Of a stretch of 54,361 bases of DNA, positions 9,038 through 17,466 are shown in pieces. Every line of letters starts with the position of its first letter. Positions within the stretch are counted from its first letter, which is position 1. Under the pieces are notes generated by a model. The model saw only the letters and a list, made by a program, of their open reading frames with translations, made no database searches and had not been told where the DNA came from. Location: contig UBTA01000089.1 in NCBI GenBank assembly GCA_900468065.1, positions 1 through 54,361 on the forward strand, given 5' to 3'. The stretch is from Hyphomicrobiales bacterium (GTDB taxonomy: Bacteria > Pseudomonadota > Alphaproteobacteria > Rhizobiales > Rhizobiaceae). A program made the position numbers and the translations under genes.

Positions 9038-9862
9038 ATGCCTATCTTCATCGACCGGCATGACCTTTCAGGAACCACGGCCGCAGACGTTGCCGAGGCG
9101 CATAGCAAGGATCTTGAGATTCAGGATCAATACGGTGTGAAGTTTCTGACCTACTGGTTCGACGAGCGGCGTGGGACCGCATTTTGCCTGATGGACGCGC
9201 CGGACGCCGAAGCGGCCCAATGCGTTCACCGCCAGGCGCACGGGCTGGTTTCCGGCGAGATCGTCGAGGTCGCCCTGTCGGCGGTCGAGGCGTTTCTGGG
9301 CCGGATACACGACCCGGCGCCGGCGCCGGGGCAATCCGCAGCTGAAATGGATTCAGGCCATCGGGCTATCCTGTTCACCGATATTGTCGGCTCGACTGCG
9401 ATGACGGCGCGCCTCGGCGATCGGATGGCGACCGAACTGGTCCGAGCGCACGACGCAGTGGTGCGCAGGTGCCTTGCACAATTCTCCGGCCGCGAGGTGA
9501 AGCACACCGGCGACGGCGTTATGGCGACGTTTGCCTCGATAGCATCAGCCGTCGATTGCGCAAGGGCGATCCAGCAGGAATTCGAGCGCTACAATCGTGG
9601 CAATGACGAGCCGCTTCATATCCGCATCGGGCTGGATTGCGGCGAGCCTGTCGAAGACAGCAACGATCTGTTCGGTTCCACCGTACAGCTGGCAGCCCGC
9701 CTGTGCGATGCTGCCTCCAGCGATCAGATCCTGGTGTCGGAGAACATTTTTCGGGAGTACGGCGCGTCCGACCTCTTCACCCAGGCAAAGCGCCGTCGGC
9801 TGAAAGGGTTTTCAAAGCCCATCCTGGCGTTCCGATGTGAATGGGCCGGTGCCGGCGGGTAA
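9038..9862 (+). CDS. DUF4242 domain fused to class III adenylate cyclase
   Basis: Residues 1-85 (MPIFIDRHDLSGTTAADVAE, later TYWFDERRGTAFCLMDAPD) match DUF4242, a small ferredoxin-like, nickel-binding SCO4226-type domain. Residues about 108-270 form a class III nucleotidyl cyclase: FTDIVGST with the first metal Asp, VKHTGDGVMATF with the adenine-selecting Lys and second metal Asp, and DLFGSTVQLAARL with Asp and the transition-state Arg. The usual Asn two positions after the Val is Gln here, so activity is likely but not certain. The product would be cAMP. The protein is soluble. It is followed by the convergent polysaccharide operon. Confidence 0.88.
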   Translation: MPIFIDRHDLSGTTAADVAEAHSKDLEIQDQYGVKFLTYWFDERRGTAFCLMDAPDAEAAQCVHRQAHGLVSGEIVEVALSAVEAFLGRIHDPAPAPGQSAAEMDSGHRAILFTDIVGSTAMTARLGDRMATELVRAHDAVVRRCLAQFSGREVKHTGDGVMATFASIASAVDCARAIQQEFERYNRGNDEPLHIRIGLDCGEPVEDSNDLFGSTVQLAARLCDAASSDQILVSENIFREYGASDLFTQAKRRRLKGFSKPILAFRCEWAGAGG

Positions 9863-9897
9863 TGCCGCAAGCGGATTAAGCGCCAGGGCTGATGCCG

Positions 9898-9919
9898 GGC
9901 CGCTCGTTTGTAAGCGGCC
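9898..9919. terminator. Weak hairpin between convergent genes
   Basis: GGCCGCT (9898-9904) pairs with AGCGGCC (9913-9919) around an 8-nt loop, between the stops of the cyclase (9862) and the sugar transferase (9921). A U-tract is lacking, so a terminator role is only suggested by position. Confidence 0.4.
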
Positions 9920-9920
9920 G

Positions 9921-10601
9921 TTAATGCCGCACAGCGGTGAAGAATTGCCAGATTTCCCTGACATCTGCCGCGAGCGTCCAGTTTTCCGCATACGTCCTGT
10001 CGAGTTGCAGGCGGCGGAAATAGTGGGCGTCGGTGCCGCCATCCACCCGGTAGCCGATCAGGCCTGGGCGCGTCTTGATGTAATAGGACGTATTGGACCC
10101 GTAGCGCTCGATCTCGCTCATCGTCAGCGGCGAGGGGCCGACGATGCTCATGTCGCCGCGCAGCACGTTGAAAAGCTGGGGCAGCCGGTCGAGGCCCAGT
10201 TGCTGGAGAACGGCGCCGAACGGCGGAAGCGAGATGTCCTGTTGATGCCGGGGCGTCGAGCCGGTTTGCGCGGTCATCGTCAGGTACTGGGCAAAATCCT
10301 GGCCGCCCGAGGCGGAGGCGGTTCGAAACGTCAGCCGCAGAAGGGAGACGCCGTCATATCCGATCTCTTCATGGTTATAAAAAACCGATCCCGTCGTCGA
10401 TAGTTTCACCAGAGCTGCGATCATCAGAATAAGGGGAAGGAAGATCAGTAAGATGGAAAGTGAAATAAGGATATCGACGAGGCGTTTCGTGAATCCCCCG
10501 GTTGGCCGGTACTGGAGATTGACGAGATGTATAAGCGAATACTTAGCGTTTCTTGCCGCGGATGATATCATGACGAGCTCGGAATTCTCTGGATTTTCCA
10601 T
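9921..10601 (-). CDS. Sugar-phosphate (undecaprenyl-phosphate) transferase, ExoY/WcaJ type
   Basis: 226 residues with one N-terminal hydrophobic hairpin (about 38-65, KRLVDILISLSILLIFLPLI) and the monotopic catalytic region of Pfam Bac_transf. The diagnostic block LGLDRLPQLFNVLRGDMSIV followed by GPSP is intact, and KTRPGLIGYRVDGG matches the family C-terminus. These enzymes put the first sugar phosphate on undecaprenyl phosphate, starting exopolysaccharide repeat assembly at the inner membrane. The middle (TGSVFYNHEEIGYDGVSLL) departs from the usual PVFFxQ-RxG block. Start at MENPEN is a guess; a GTG at 10643 is possible. It follows the glycosyltransferase gene on the same strand by about 70 bp. 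Confidence 0.85.
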   Translation of the reverse strand: MENPENSELVMISSAARNAKYSLIHLVNLQYRPTGGFTKRLVDILISLSILLIFLPLILMIAALVKLSTTGSVFYNHEEIGYDGVSLLRLTFRTASASGGQDFAQYLTMTAQTGSTPRHQQDISLPPFGAVLQQLGLDRLPQLFNVLRGDMSIVGPSPLTMSEIERYGSNTSYYIKTRPGLIGYRVDGGTDAHYFRRLQLDRTYAENWTLAADVREIWQFFTAVRH

Positions 10602-10672
10602 AATGTGCCATCTGTCTCCCCGGGCAGGATCCCGAAAAGGCACGGCATTACGCCAGCAAAGCGCGCAGGGTC

Positions 10673-11710
10673 CTAGGCGGCTAGGTCTGCGCTAGGGACG
10701 TTTTTTACCGAAGTCACATCCGTCATCACCTTCCTGTTCATCACGAAGAAGGCAAGGTTGGCGGGGCTACGCAGAAGGAACGTCGGGTAATGCGATACCA
10801 GTTTCGTGAAGACCTTGGGGTCCGGAAGGAACCGTTTGGCCGCCCCGCGCAGGATCGCGTAGACATAGGCTCCTTCATACAGTCTCTGCCTGAAGGAGAT
10901 CGTTTCGATATCCATGGAATAGATGCGGTTGTTGTTGCGCATGTAGTTGTACTGGATGGCAAGGCAGCCCTGGATGCTGATCGATTTCGGGCTTTCCCAG
11001 GATACATTCGACCAATAAAGGTTGAGGCCTTCGCCACAGCTGACATTCACGCGAACGTCCACCGACGTCGCATTGTCGATCGATAGCTCGATCCAGAAGA
11101 TGTGATCCTCGCCGGCACTTCTCAGGGAGGCGTTGAAGCGAAGATCCGGGTTCTTGCGGAAATTATAGAGGACCGTGGAGGTTTGTGGCGGGCACTCGCG
11201 GATCATCGTCCGTGTCAGTTCGCCCGCGGCAAATACCTTCACCATTTCCGACTGTCCGGTTCCCCGGTTCTGGGTGAGGGCCTGCCATGTCTCGGGCAGG
11301 CAGCGGAAATAATCGCCGTAATGTTTGCTTCTGACGTGATTGCAGAAGAAGAAATCGCTCTTCCGCAGGGCAGAAAGCGCCCTTTGGATATGCAAGGGGT
11401 TCCAGATGTCGTCAGAGTCCAGGAAGGAGACGAAATCGATCTCCTGACCGGCAAGGCTATCGAGGCCGGTGTTGCGGGCTCCTGCAGGACCGGAATTGGT
11501 CTGCGCGATAATCGTCAGTGAATGGGCGCCCTTGAAGGCAAAGCCATCAAGCTCTTTGCTTGCAGGATGCGGCGAAGCATCATCGACGACGACCACCTTC
11601 AAGGTGACGCCTGCGGGCAGCTGCTGTGTCTCCACAGATTCGAGCGCCCTGCGCAGGATTCCGTCTTCGGCCTGATAAAAAGGAATTATGACAGCGATAT
11701 TGATCGTCAT
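10673..11710 (-). CDS. GT2 family glycosyltransferase (ExoO/ExoW-like)
   Basis: 345 residues with a GT-A fold: IAVIIPFYQAEDGILRRALE at the N-terminus, VVVDDASPHP holding the nucleotide-binding aspartates, GPAGARNTGLD, and the metal-binding FLDSDDIW near residue 98. The C-terminal 150 residues have no membrane helix. Such enzymes elongate lipid-linked polysaccharide repeats in the cytoplasm. Pairing with the sugar-phosphate transferase downstream suggests the two build one surface polysaccharide, initiating and extending it. The upstream gap is markedly AT-rich and holds palindromes that could bind a regulator such as MucR. The sugar specificity is unknown. Confidence 0.9.
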   Translation of the reverse strand: MTINIAVIIPFYQAEDGILRRALESVETQQLPAGVTLKVVVVDDASPHPASKELDGFAFKGAHSLTIIAQTNSGPAGARNTGLDSLAGQEIDFVSFLDSDDIWNPLHIQRALSALRKSDFFFCNHVRSKHYGDYFRCLPETWQALTQNRGTGQSEMVKVFAAGELTRTMIRECPPQTSTVLYNFRKNPDLRFNASLRSAGEDHIFWIELSIDNATSVDVRVNVSCGEGLNLYWSNVSWESPKSISIQGCLAIQYNYMRNNNRIYSMDIETISFRQRLYEGAYVYAILRGAAKRFLPDPKVFTKLVSHYPTFLLRSPANLAFFVMNRKVMTDVTSVKNVPSADLAA

Positions 11711-11989
11711 TTCAAGCCCCGCACTCTAGCTACAATTAGTCTACTACTGGGAGTTGTCGCATTTATTTAAATATTACATTGGATAATGAATTGAAATTAA
11801 ACAACTTTGTTGTGCATTTGCCTAAATTTCAAGCAAGCATCACGTCAATTTTGTGACAAAATGATGAAATTTTGTCGTCTAGCTGATTAGTAACGCAGTT
11901 TTAATCTTATTATTCTGTGAATACACCAGTTGTTGTGGATGAGCAATAGTAGTTGACTCAAATGCGGGTGTGGTTCTTTCACTTACTAC
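11711..11989. promoter_or_regulatory. AT-rich divergent regulatory gap with ATTTTGTGACAAAAT palindrome
   Basis: The gap between the polysaccharide operon and the ArsR gene is much richer in A and T than its flanks. It contains a 15-bp palindrome at 11848-11862 (six-base arms around TGA), and a further ATTTTGT half-site begins about 20 bp later. Such sites could be bound by a dimeric repressor or a MucR/H-NS-like protein. No gene is seen in it. Confidence 0.45.
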
Positions 11990-12436
11990 ATGAGGCCGAT
12001 GAGAATGCAGGGGACTGAGGTGAAGCGCGCAAACCAGGAGAAAGGACGGCTCCGAAAGAGGGCGTCTCCTTTGCTGATGCCCTCCCATATTGAAAATGGC
12101 GGCGTGCTGCTGGATGCGATGTCCAACGCCATGCGGCTGATTGCGCTGGACGCGCTGTCGCGGGAGGAGCAATCGGTCGGCCAGGTCGCCCTGATCCTCG
12201 GACTGAGCCAGTCCGCCACCTCCCAACACCTTCGCATTCTGAAGAAGGCTGGATTGCTGACATCGCGCCGCCGGTCGCAGAGTGTATTTTATGCGTGCCG
12301 GTCCAAGGCCGCGCTCGCCATCCTGCGGGTCATCCTGGAACTGTTTCCAATCATCGAGCTTCCCGTGCAGGAGCCATCCGCAGAGGCCGAAGCAGGCCAT
12401 CTCCCCAGCATGGACATCATGGAAACGGCAAGCTAG
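11990..12436 (+). CDS. ArsR/SmtB family transcriptional regulator
   Basis: 148 residues. The winged helix-turn-helix spans about residues 40-105 (NAMRLIALDALSREEQSVGQ, then LGLSQSATSQHLRILKKAGL with the recognition helix, and RRRSQSVFYA as wing). ArsR members usually sense metals or redox state and repress nearby genes. No clear CxC metal site is visible; the single Cys is in FYACRSK. The first about 35 residues are basic and probably disordered; translation could begin later, at an internal ATG. It lies 173 bp upstream of the zinc chaperone gene on the same strand, so a role in metal response is possible, but aztD has its own Zur-like boxes. Confidence 0.88.
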   Translation: MRPMRMQGTEVKRANQEKGRLRKRASPLLMPSHIENGGVLLDAMSNAMRLIALDALSREEQSVGQVALILGLSQSATSQHLRILKKAGLLTSRRRSQSVFYACRSKAALAILRVILELFPIIELPVQEPSAEAEAGHLPSMDIMETAS

Positions 12437-12552
12437 CCCCGCTTGCCTTTCTTCCGGAGTGACGCCCGTTCAGCGCGAACGCCAGCGGTGCCGGCGCCCC
12501 CCTATTCCCCTTGAATATCCGGGCCTGCATTTTCCCGCTGGACAAAGGGGGG

Positions 12553-12589
12553 TGTAACTTTATAACAAATCAAATGTAACGTTATTACA
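12553..12589 (+). promoter_or_regulatory. Tandem Zur-like boxes upstream of aztD
   Basis: Two similar 15-bp inverted repeats, TGTAACTTTATAACA (12553-12567) and TGTAACGTTATTACA (12575-12589), lie with centres 22 bp apart, two helical turns, ending 20 bp before the aztD start. Their AT-rich GTTATNNNATAAC-like symmetry resembles alphaproteobacterial Zur operators, and the regulated gene is a zinc chaperone. This supports repression under zinc sufficiency. Confidence 0.75.
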
Positions 12590-12609
12590 ATACAATCGCA
12601 GGAGAACCC

Positions 12610-13839
12610 ATGCCGACCCATTTTGGCAAGCCGATGCAGGCTGCAGTCGCGCTGGCGCTGACGGCGCTGTCCCCCCTTCCGGTCTTGGCCGATGACCACA
12701 AGGAAACGTGGCGGCTGTTTGTTGCCGATCACGCCCAGCCGGTCGTTAGGGCGCTGGATGCCGCCAGCGGCAACGAACTTGGCCGCTTCGATCTTGGCGG
12801 CTATGCGGCCTTGTCTCTCAGCGATAGCGGCAAGACGGTTTTCGCCGTCCAGGGGGATAAGGACACGGTGCAGATCATATCGACGGGTATCGGGCTTTCC
12901 GATCACGGCGAGCATCGCGACATCGAGGTTTCCGACCCAAAACTGCTGGACGGGATCATCACCGGTAAGAAACCAGGCCATGTGGTGACCCACGGTGATG
13001 ATGTCGCGGTCTTCTACGATCGAGGCGGCAAGACCGATCTTTTTCAGGAAGGCGCACTGATCGAAGGCAAGAGGCAGGCGGCCAGCATCGATACCACCGC
13101 GCCGCATCATGGCGTGGCCGTGCCGATGGGCAAGCATATCCTCGTTTCCGTGCCGGACATGACGACGGAGGTAAAGCCGGACGAGCTGCCGCCACGGCTT
13201 GGCCTGCGTGTTGTCGACCGGGCGGGCAAGCAGCTCGGCGATACCGCCACATGCACAGGCCTGCATGGCGAAGCGGCTTCGGCGCGTCTGGTCGCCTTCG
13301 GTTGCGCGGAAGGCGTTCTCGTCGCCCGGCCGGGCGGGATCGATGGACCGAAGCTGGAGATGGTCGCCTATGGCAGCGATCTGCCGGAAGGCAAGGTCTC
13401 GACCCTGCTCGGTGGCCGATCGATGCAGTTCTTTCTCGGCAATTATAGTGAAGACAAGGTCGTGCTGATCGATCCCGACGCTGCAGCACCCTATCGCCTC
13501 ATCGAACTTCCCACCCGCCGCGTCGATTTCATCCTCGATCCGGCCAATGTGCGCAATGCCTATATCCTGACGGAAGATGGCAAGCTGCATGTGCTGGATG
13601 TCGTAAGCGGCGAGATCGTCCGGTCTGCCGGTGTCACCGAGGCCTACAGCAAGGACGGCCATTGGCGCGACCCGCGGCCGCGGCTTGCGGTTGCCGGCGA
13701 TCGCATCGCAGTAACCGATCCGCGTCACAGCCTGGTGCGGATGATCGACAGCCAAACCCTGACGGAAACCGCAACCATTCCGGTCGAAGGCATGCCCTAC
13801 GCGATTGTCGCCGTCGGCGGCTCAGGTGTGGCCCACTAA
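12610..13839 (+). CDS. aztD: Zinc metallochaperone AztD
   Basis: 409 residues: a signal peptide (MPTHFGKPMQ to VLADD, cleaved near residue 27) and a beta-propeller-like body, close in length and sequence character to AztD, the periplasmic chaperone that hands zinc to the AztABC importer. The His/Asp-rich start of the mature protein (DDHKETWRLFVADHAQPVVR) and HGEHRD and HH pairs are consistent with zinc binding. AztABC is not in the window, so the partner transporter must be elsewhere or absent. Tandem Zur-like boxes precede the gene and a strong terminator follows. The Shine-Dalgarno is GCAGGAG, 6 nt before the ATG. Confidence 0.9.
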   Translation: MPTHFGKPMQAAVALALTALSPLPVLADDHKETWRLFVADHAQPVVRALDAASGNELGRFDLGGYAALSLSDSGKTVFAVQGDKDTVQIISTGIGLSDHGEHRDIEVSDPKLLDGIITGKKPGHVVTHGDDVAVFYDRGGKTDLFQEGALIEGKRQAASIDTTAPHHGVAVPMGKHILVSVPDMTTEVKPDELPPRLGLRVVDRAGKQLGDTATCTGLHGEAASARLVAFGCAEGVLVARPGGIDGPKLEMVAYGSDLPEGKVSTLLGGRSMQFFLGNYSEDKVVLIDPDAAAPYRLIELPTRRVDFILDPANVRNAYILTEDGKLHVLDVVSGEIVRSAGVTEAYSKDGHWRDPRPRLAVAGDRIAVTDPRHSLVRMIDSQTLTETATIPVEGMPYAIVAVGGSGVAH

Positions 13840-13872
13840 CCAGACCGGAAACTCCGTGGGCTTAAAATGAAA

Positions 13873-13905
13873 ACGGCCCGCACGCTCTCTCACGGTGCGG
13901 GCCGT
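13873..13905. terminator. Bidirectional terminator between aztD and the surface protein gene
   Basis: ACGGCCCGCAC (13873-13883) pairs perfectly with GTGCGGGCCGT (13895-13905), loop of 11 nt. Read on the reverse strand it is followed by TTTTCATTTT, a good U-tract; on the forward strand the tail CCTTGTT is weaker. It separates two convergent genes. Confidence 0.85.
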
Positions 13906-13923
13906 CCTTGTTACCCCTGCTGA

Positions 13924-16092
13924 CTATTTGCAGCGGCTGGCAAAGTTCGTCTGGTCGAGAACACCGCCATTGAATGTCAGAACCTTTCCGGGCGCCTGCG
14001 TCAGCGATCCGCCGCTCCACCCGGTATCGACCTTGCAATCGCTCGGGGTGTTGGTGACGGTGACATTGCCGGTGACGTCGAGCGATGGGCCGGAGAAGTA
14101 GAACCCGGCCTTGCCAGCCTTGTCGACCGTGACGTTGTTGAACGCGATATCGCTGACAGGTCCGCCAAGGAACTCGAAGTCGCTGCCATAGACATAGGCA
14201 CCATAGGTTCCGGCATTGGTGATCGAGACATTGTTGAAGGTGATGCCTGAGACCGGATTGAGGAAGATGCCGGCATTGCGGGTCCCGTCGATCGTCAGCC
14301 CGTTGACATGGACGTTCGTTGTCTTGGAATCGTCCGGCATGCTGCTCGACGTCACCAGCATCAGGCCGTTTATGCCGCCCTTCAGCACCATGTCGGTGAT
14401 CTGAACATTGGATGTGCCCTGCAACACGACGAGGTCCATGTCGCGATCCTGCGCCGAATTGTCGATGGTCACATTGTTCAAGCTGACATCATCCGCCGCC
14501 ACGAACAGCAACCCTTCACGCCGTGTGCGCGAAATGGTGACGTTGTCGAGTGTGATGTTGCTGGCCGCATGGGTGATGACCGGTGGCCAGCCGCTGTCGT
14601 CGATCTCGCTGCCGGAGAACAGGCCGTAGGTCACATTGTCGATATGCGTATTGGCAATGGTGAGGTTGCTGGTGCCGTGCGCGCTGATGGCGGCATAGGG
14701 GGCACGGTTCGGGTCGAACACCGAGAACTCGCATTTCGTGCTGTTTTCGCAGATGTAGAGATCGTGAATGCTGCTGTTCTGGATCCATGCGCCATCGACA
14801 TTGCTCAGGCGAATGCCGTCATGGCTGGTGCCGGAAATATCGACATTGTCGATGAACAGATTGCTCGCGCCGGCGCTGCCGATGCCGGCGAGACCGCCGG
14901 TGATGGCCAGGTTCGACACACTGCTGTTGGAAGCCATGGTCAAGACGTCCTGTGCCGGGTTGTAGCCGGTCAGCGTGGTGGTGGCGCCCTGGTTGCGGAA
15001 CAGGCCGGTGCCGCCGCTGGACGCGCCGCGGACGCCGATGAGGGTACCGCCGCCGAGCAGGAGCTGGCCGTTGCCGAGCATCAGCGAGCTGTCGAGGCCA
15101 ATCGTTCCGTCGGCAAGGATGACGGCGTTGTTGCCGGCTGCGGCCAGTAGCGAGTTGATGGCAGCCGCATTGCCGCTGGCGGCGGAAATATTGACGACGT
15201 TACCGGCGGTTTCGCCGTTGAATTCGAGCACCGCCTCTTCGAGGTCACCGGTGGCGCCTTGATGGGTCTTGATCACGCCGTTGCGCTCGACGCGCTGGAT
15301 CAACGGATCAAATGGATCGGCCGCGGTACCGGACGAGGGGACGCCGAGCGGAATGCGCAACCGCGCCATCGCCGCACCCTTGAGGCGATCCTGATTGTCA
15401 TAGGTGCCGGAGGCGCCGATCGTCACCGTCGAGCCGCCGGGAAGGCCAGGCAGGTCGGCAAAGGAGAGTTCGGCCCGCAATTTTGCGCCAAACATGTCGT
15501 CGATGTTCTTGCCGCCGTACCAGTAGCTGCCAGCAAACACCTTCAGCTGCATCGTGTCGCCGGCAGCACCCAAGGGCACGCGCATGCCAGCTTCGATGTC
15601 GGCGCCGGTCCGGGCACGTTCCATGCCTTCGCGGAACATCAGCTTGCCGCCGTCGATCTCGCCGCGCCCGGCCCCGTCGATTTCCTTGCCGCTGCCAAGC
15701 GGCAGGTAGAAATTCGCCCGGGTCTCGAAGACCGGACCCAGCGCTTCTGCGCCGAGGGAAAGCTGGTGGAATGAATTGTCGAGCGAACTGTTCAGGTAGT
15801 CGTAATAACCATAGGCACCGAGAACCCAGCCATTGTCCTGGCGGACCCGGTAGCCGGCGCCGATCGAGCCGCGCTGGACGCCGCCCTGGATGAACGACCC
15901 TTGTGTATCGATGAAGATCGCACTGCCCGAATCAAGCAGGATGGGCAGGAAGAACCCGGCGCCGGCGCTCGAATCACCACTGCGCCATGTGCCGTCGATT
16001 TCGGCAAACGGGCGCCATTCAGCGGCGCGCACGGCTTGCGGCGCAAGGCCGGTAACGGCCAGCGCATATACAAGAATTCTCTTATTTTTCAA
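13924..16092 (-). CDS. Inverse-autotransporter-like barrel with right-handed beta-helix domain
   Basis: About 722 residues from a TTG at 16092 (AGGGG 8 nt upstream; an ATG at 16140 adds 16 residues but overlaps the likely promoter). A signal peptide ends near VRA-AEW. Residues about 25-270 look like the intimin/invasin-type outer-membrane barrel (GGVQRGSIGAGYRVRQDNGW, later GAYGYYDYLN and GTYDNQDRLKGAAMARLRIP). Residues about 300-700 are right-handed beta-helix repeats (SNITLDNVTISRT, DDVSLNNVTIDNS, VSGITFNNVSITN). Two Cys pairs are present. A surface adhesin or glycan-binding/lyase role is inferred. Typical inverse autotransporters carry Ig-like passengers, so the beta-helix passenger is unusual. 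Confidence 0.8.
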   Translation of the reverse strand: MKNKRILVYALAVTGLAPQAVRAAEWRPFAEIDGTWRSGDSSAGAGFFLPILLDSGSAIFIDTQGSFIQGGVQRGSIGAGYRVRQDNGWVLGAYGYYDYLNSSLDNSFHQLSLGAEALGPVFETRANFYLPLGSGKEIDGAGRGEIDGGKLMFREGMERARTGADIEAGMRVPLGAAGDTMQLKVFAGSYWYGGKNIDDMFGAKLRAELSFADLPGLPGGSTVTIGASGTYDNQDRLKGAAMARLRIPLGVPSSGTAADPFDPLIQRVERNGVIKTHQGATGDLEEAVLEFNGETAGNVVNISAASGNAAAINSLLAAAGNNAVILADGTIGLDSSLMLGNGQLLLGGGTLIGVRGASSGGTGLFRNQGATTTLTGYNPAQDVLTMASNSSVSNLAITGGLAGIGSAGASNLFIDNVDISGTSHDGIRLSNVDGAWIQNSSIHDLYICENSTKCEFSVFDPNRAPYAAISAHGTSNLTIANTHIDNVTYGLFSGSEIDDSGWPPVITHAASNITLDNVTISRTRREGLLFVAADDVSLNNVTIDNSAQDRDMDLVVLQGTSNVQITDMVLKGGINGLMLVTSSSMPDDSKTTNVHVNGLTIDGTRNAGIFLNPVSGITFNNVSITNAGTYGAYVYGSDFEFLGGPVSDIAFNNVTVDKAGKAGFYFSGPSLDVTGNVTVTNTPSDCKVDTGWSGGSLTQAPGKVLTFNGGVLDQTNFASRCK

Positions 16093-16113
16093 AATACTAA
16101 CCCCTAGACATCG

Positions 16114-16128
16114 TCCGCTTGAAGCGGA
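16114..16128. promoter_or_regulatory. Palindrome in leader of the surface protein gene
   Basis: TCCGCTT and AAGCGGA form a perfect 7-bp inverted repeat around one base, 20-35 bp upstream of the TTG start. Upstream on the reverse strand a TTGACT hexamer lies near 16163-16168. It may be an operator or an mRNA hairpin. Confidence 0.4.
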
Positions 16129-16263
16129 ACGTCCGGGCATTAGAATAGTGGATATAAATAGTCAACTTTAAGCGGCGAAGTGGTACAAAGCGCCGCAGGC
16201 AGCCTGTTGAAAACTCCGCAGAGGTGCGATGTGCGCGGCCGTTTTGGCACCGCGGAAGGCACT

Positions 16264-17223
16264 TTAACCCACCAGTTTCAGGCCGATGCCCCAGGGGTCG
16301 ATCAGGGAGACGGTATCGCCGTTGCGGGTCACCGGGATCTCCAGTTCGTCGAGCTTGGCGACGGCGTTCTGCAGCTTGGCCGGATCGTTGAAATGCACGG
16401 TATAGTCCGACAGGCCGGTCATATTGGCCTGGCGTTTTGGCGCACCGCGCGAATTCCAGATATTGGCGCCGACATGGTGGTGGTACTTGCCCGAAGCAAA
16501 GAAGCTGGCACCGGGATATGTGGCCATCAGGTCAAGCCCGAGCACATCTCCAAAGAACGCATTGGCCTGCGGAATATCCGAAACCTGCAGATGGATATGG
16601 CCGATGGCGGTACCGCTTGCCATGCCATTCCACGTGTCCTTCGGGGCTTCGTCATAGAGCGCCTGCAGGTCGAGCGGCAGCGTCGCCATCTTCACCATGC
16701 CGTCCTGCAGATAGTTCCACTCCTCGCGCGGCCGGTCGCGATAGACCTCGATGCCGTTGCCCTCCGGGTCGCCGAGATAGATGGCTTCCGAAACCAGATG
16801 GTCGGAAGCGCCCTGAAGCGGCACGTTGTTGTTGGCGATATGCGCCAGCCAGCGGCCAAGCTCGGTGCGGTCGGGCACGAGGAAGGCGGTGTGGAACAGG
16901 CCGGGCGCATTCTGCGGCGCTGTTTCGGCATTGCCCTGCGTCGTCAAGGTCAGAAGCGGACGGCCGCCGACCCCGAGCGTCTCGCCGCTCGCGGTCTTTT
17001 CGATCGGCTGCAAGCCCATGATCGACTGGTACCAGGAAGAGACCATCGGCAGGTCGCGCACGACCAGATGCGAATGATCGACGAAGGCTGGCATGCGGAT
17101 GGCGTGGTCTTCGGCTTGAACGGTCATGGACGTACTTCCTGCCTTGGTTGTGGTGACGGTGCTTGCGGTGACCAATGCTGTGGCCGAAAACTTCATGAAC
17201 GTGCGTCTGTTGAAGTTGGCCAT
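16264..17223 (-). CDS. VOC family protein (catechol-2,3-dioxygenase-like) with Tat-like leader
   Basis: 319 residues with two glyoxalase/extradiol-dioxygenase modules. Likely metal ligands are visible in VDHSHLVVRDL and GIEVYRDRP (first module) and IGHIHLQVSD (second), with KYHHHVGANIWNSRG typical of CatE-like proteins. The N-terminus MANFNRRTFMKFSATALVTA is a plausible twin-arginine signal, which cytoplasmic CatE-type proteins lack. An internal ATG at 17127 (MTVQAEDHAI) has its own AGGAAG site 7 nt upstream and matches where leaderless relatives should begin. The gene may therefore make exported and cytoplasmic forms. It is divergent from the stress protein gene. Confidence 0.85.
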   Translation of the reverse strand: MANFNRRTFMKFSATALVTASTVTTTKAGSTSMTVQAEDHAIRMPAFVDHSHLVVRDLPMVSSWYQSIMGLQPIEKTASGETLGVGGRPLLTLTTQGNAETAPQNAPGLFHTAFLVPDRTELGRWLAHIANNNVPLQGASDHLVSEAIYLGDPEGNGIEVYRDRPREEWNYLQDGMVKMATLPLDLQALYDEAPKDTWNGMASGTAIGHIHLQVSDIPQANAFFGDVLGLDLMATYPGASFFASGKYHHHVGANIWNSRGAPKRQANMTGLSDYTVHFNDPAKLQNAVAKLDELEIPVTRNGDTVSLIDPWGIGLKLVG

Positions 17224-17466
17224 TGATCCCGTCCCGTCTGATAGTTTTCCTGACCTATATGGCGCGCGCGCGGCGTTCACGGAAGGTGCCGACTTGAGGA
17301 TGTACTGTTCTCAACCTGTTGACAGTGGACTGCGACCGTATGGCGGGTTGTGACTTTTGCCTTGGCACACCTATATTGAATCTATCCGCGCAATGCGGCG
17401 AAACTGGTGGTCTGTAAAGCGGCCATCATGCGCTGCGCACGGCGCGGCGAACCCGAGGAGACAGTC

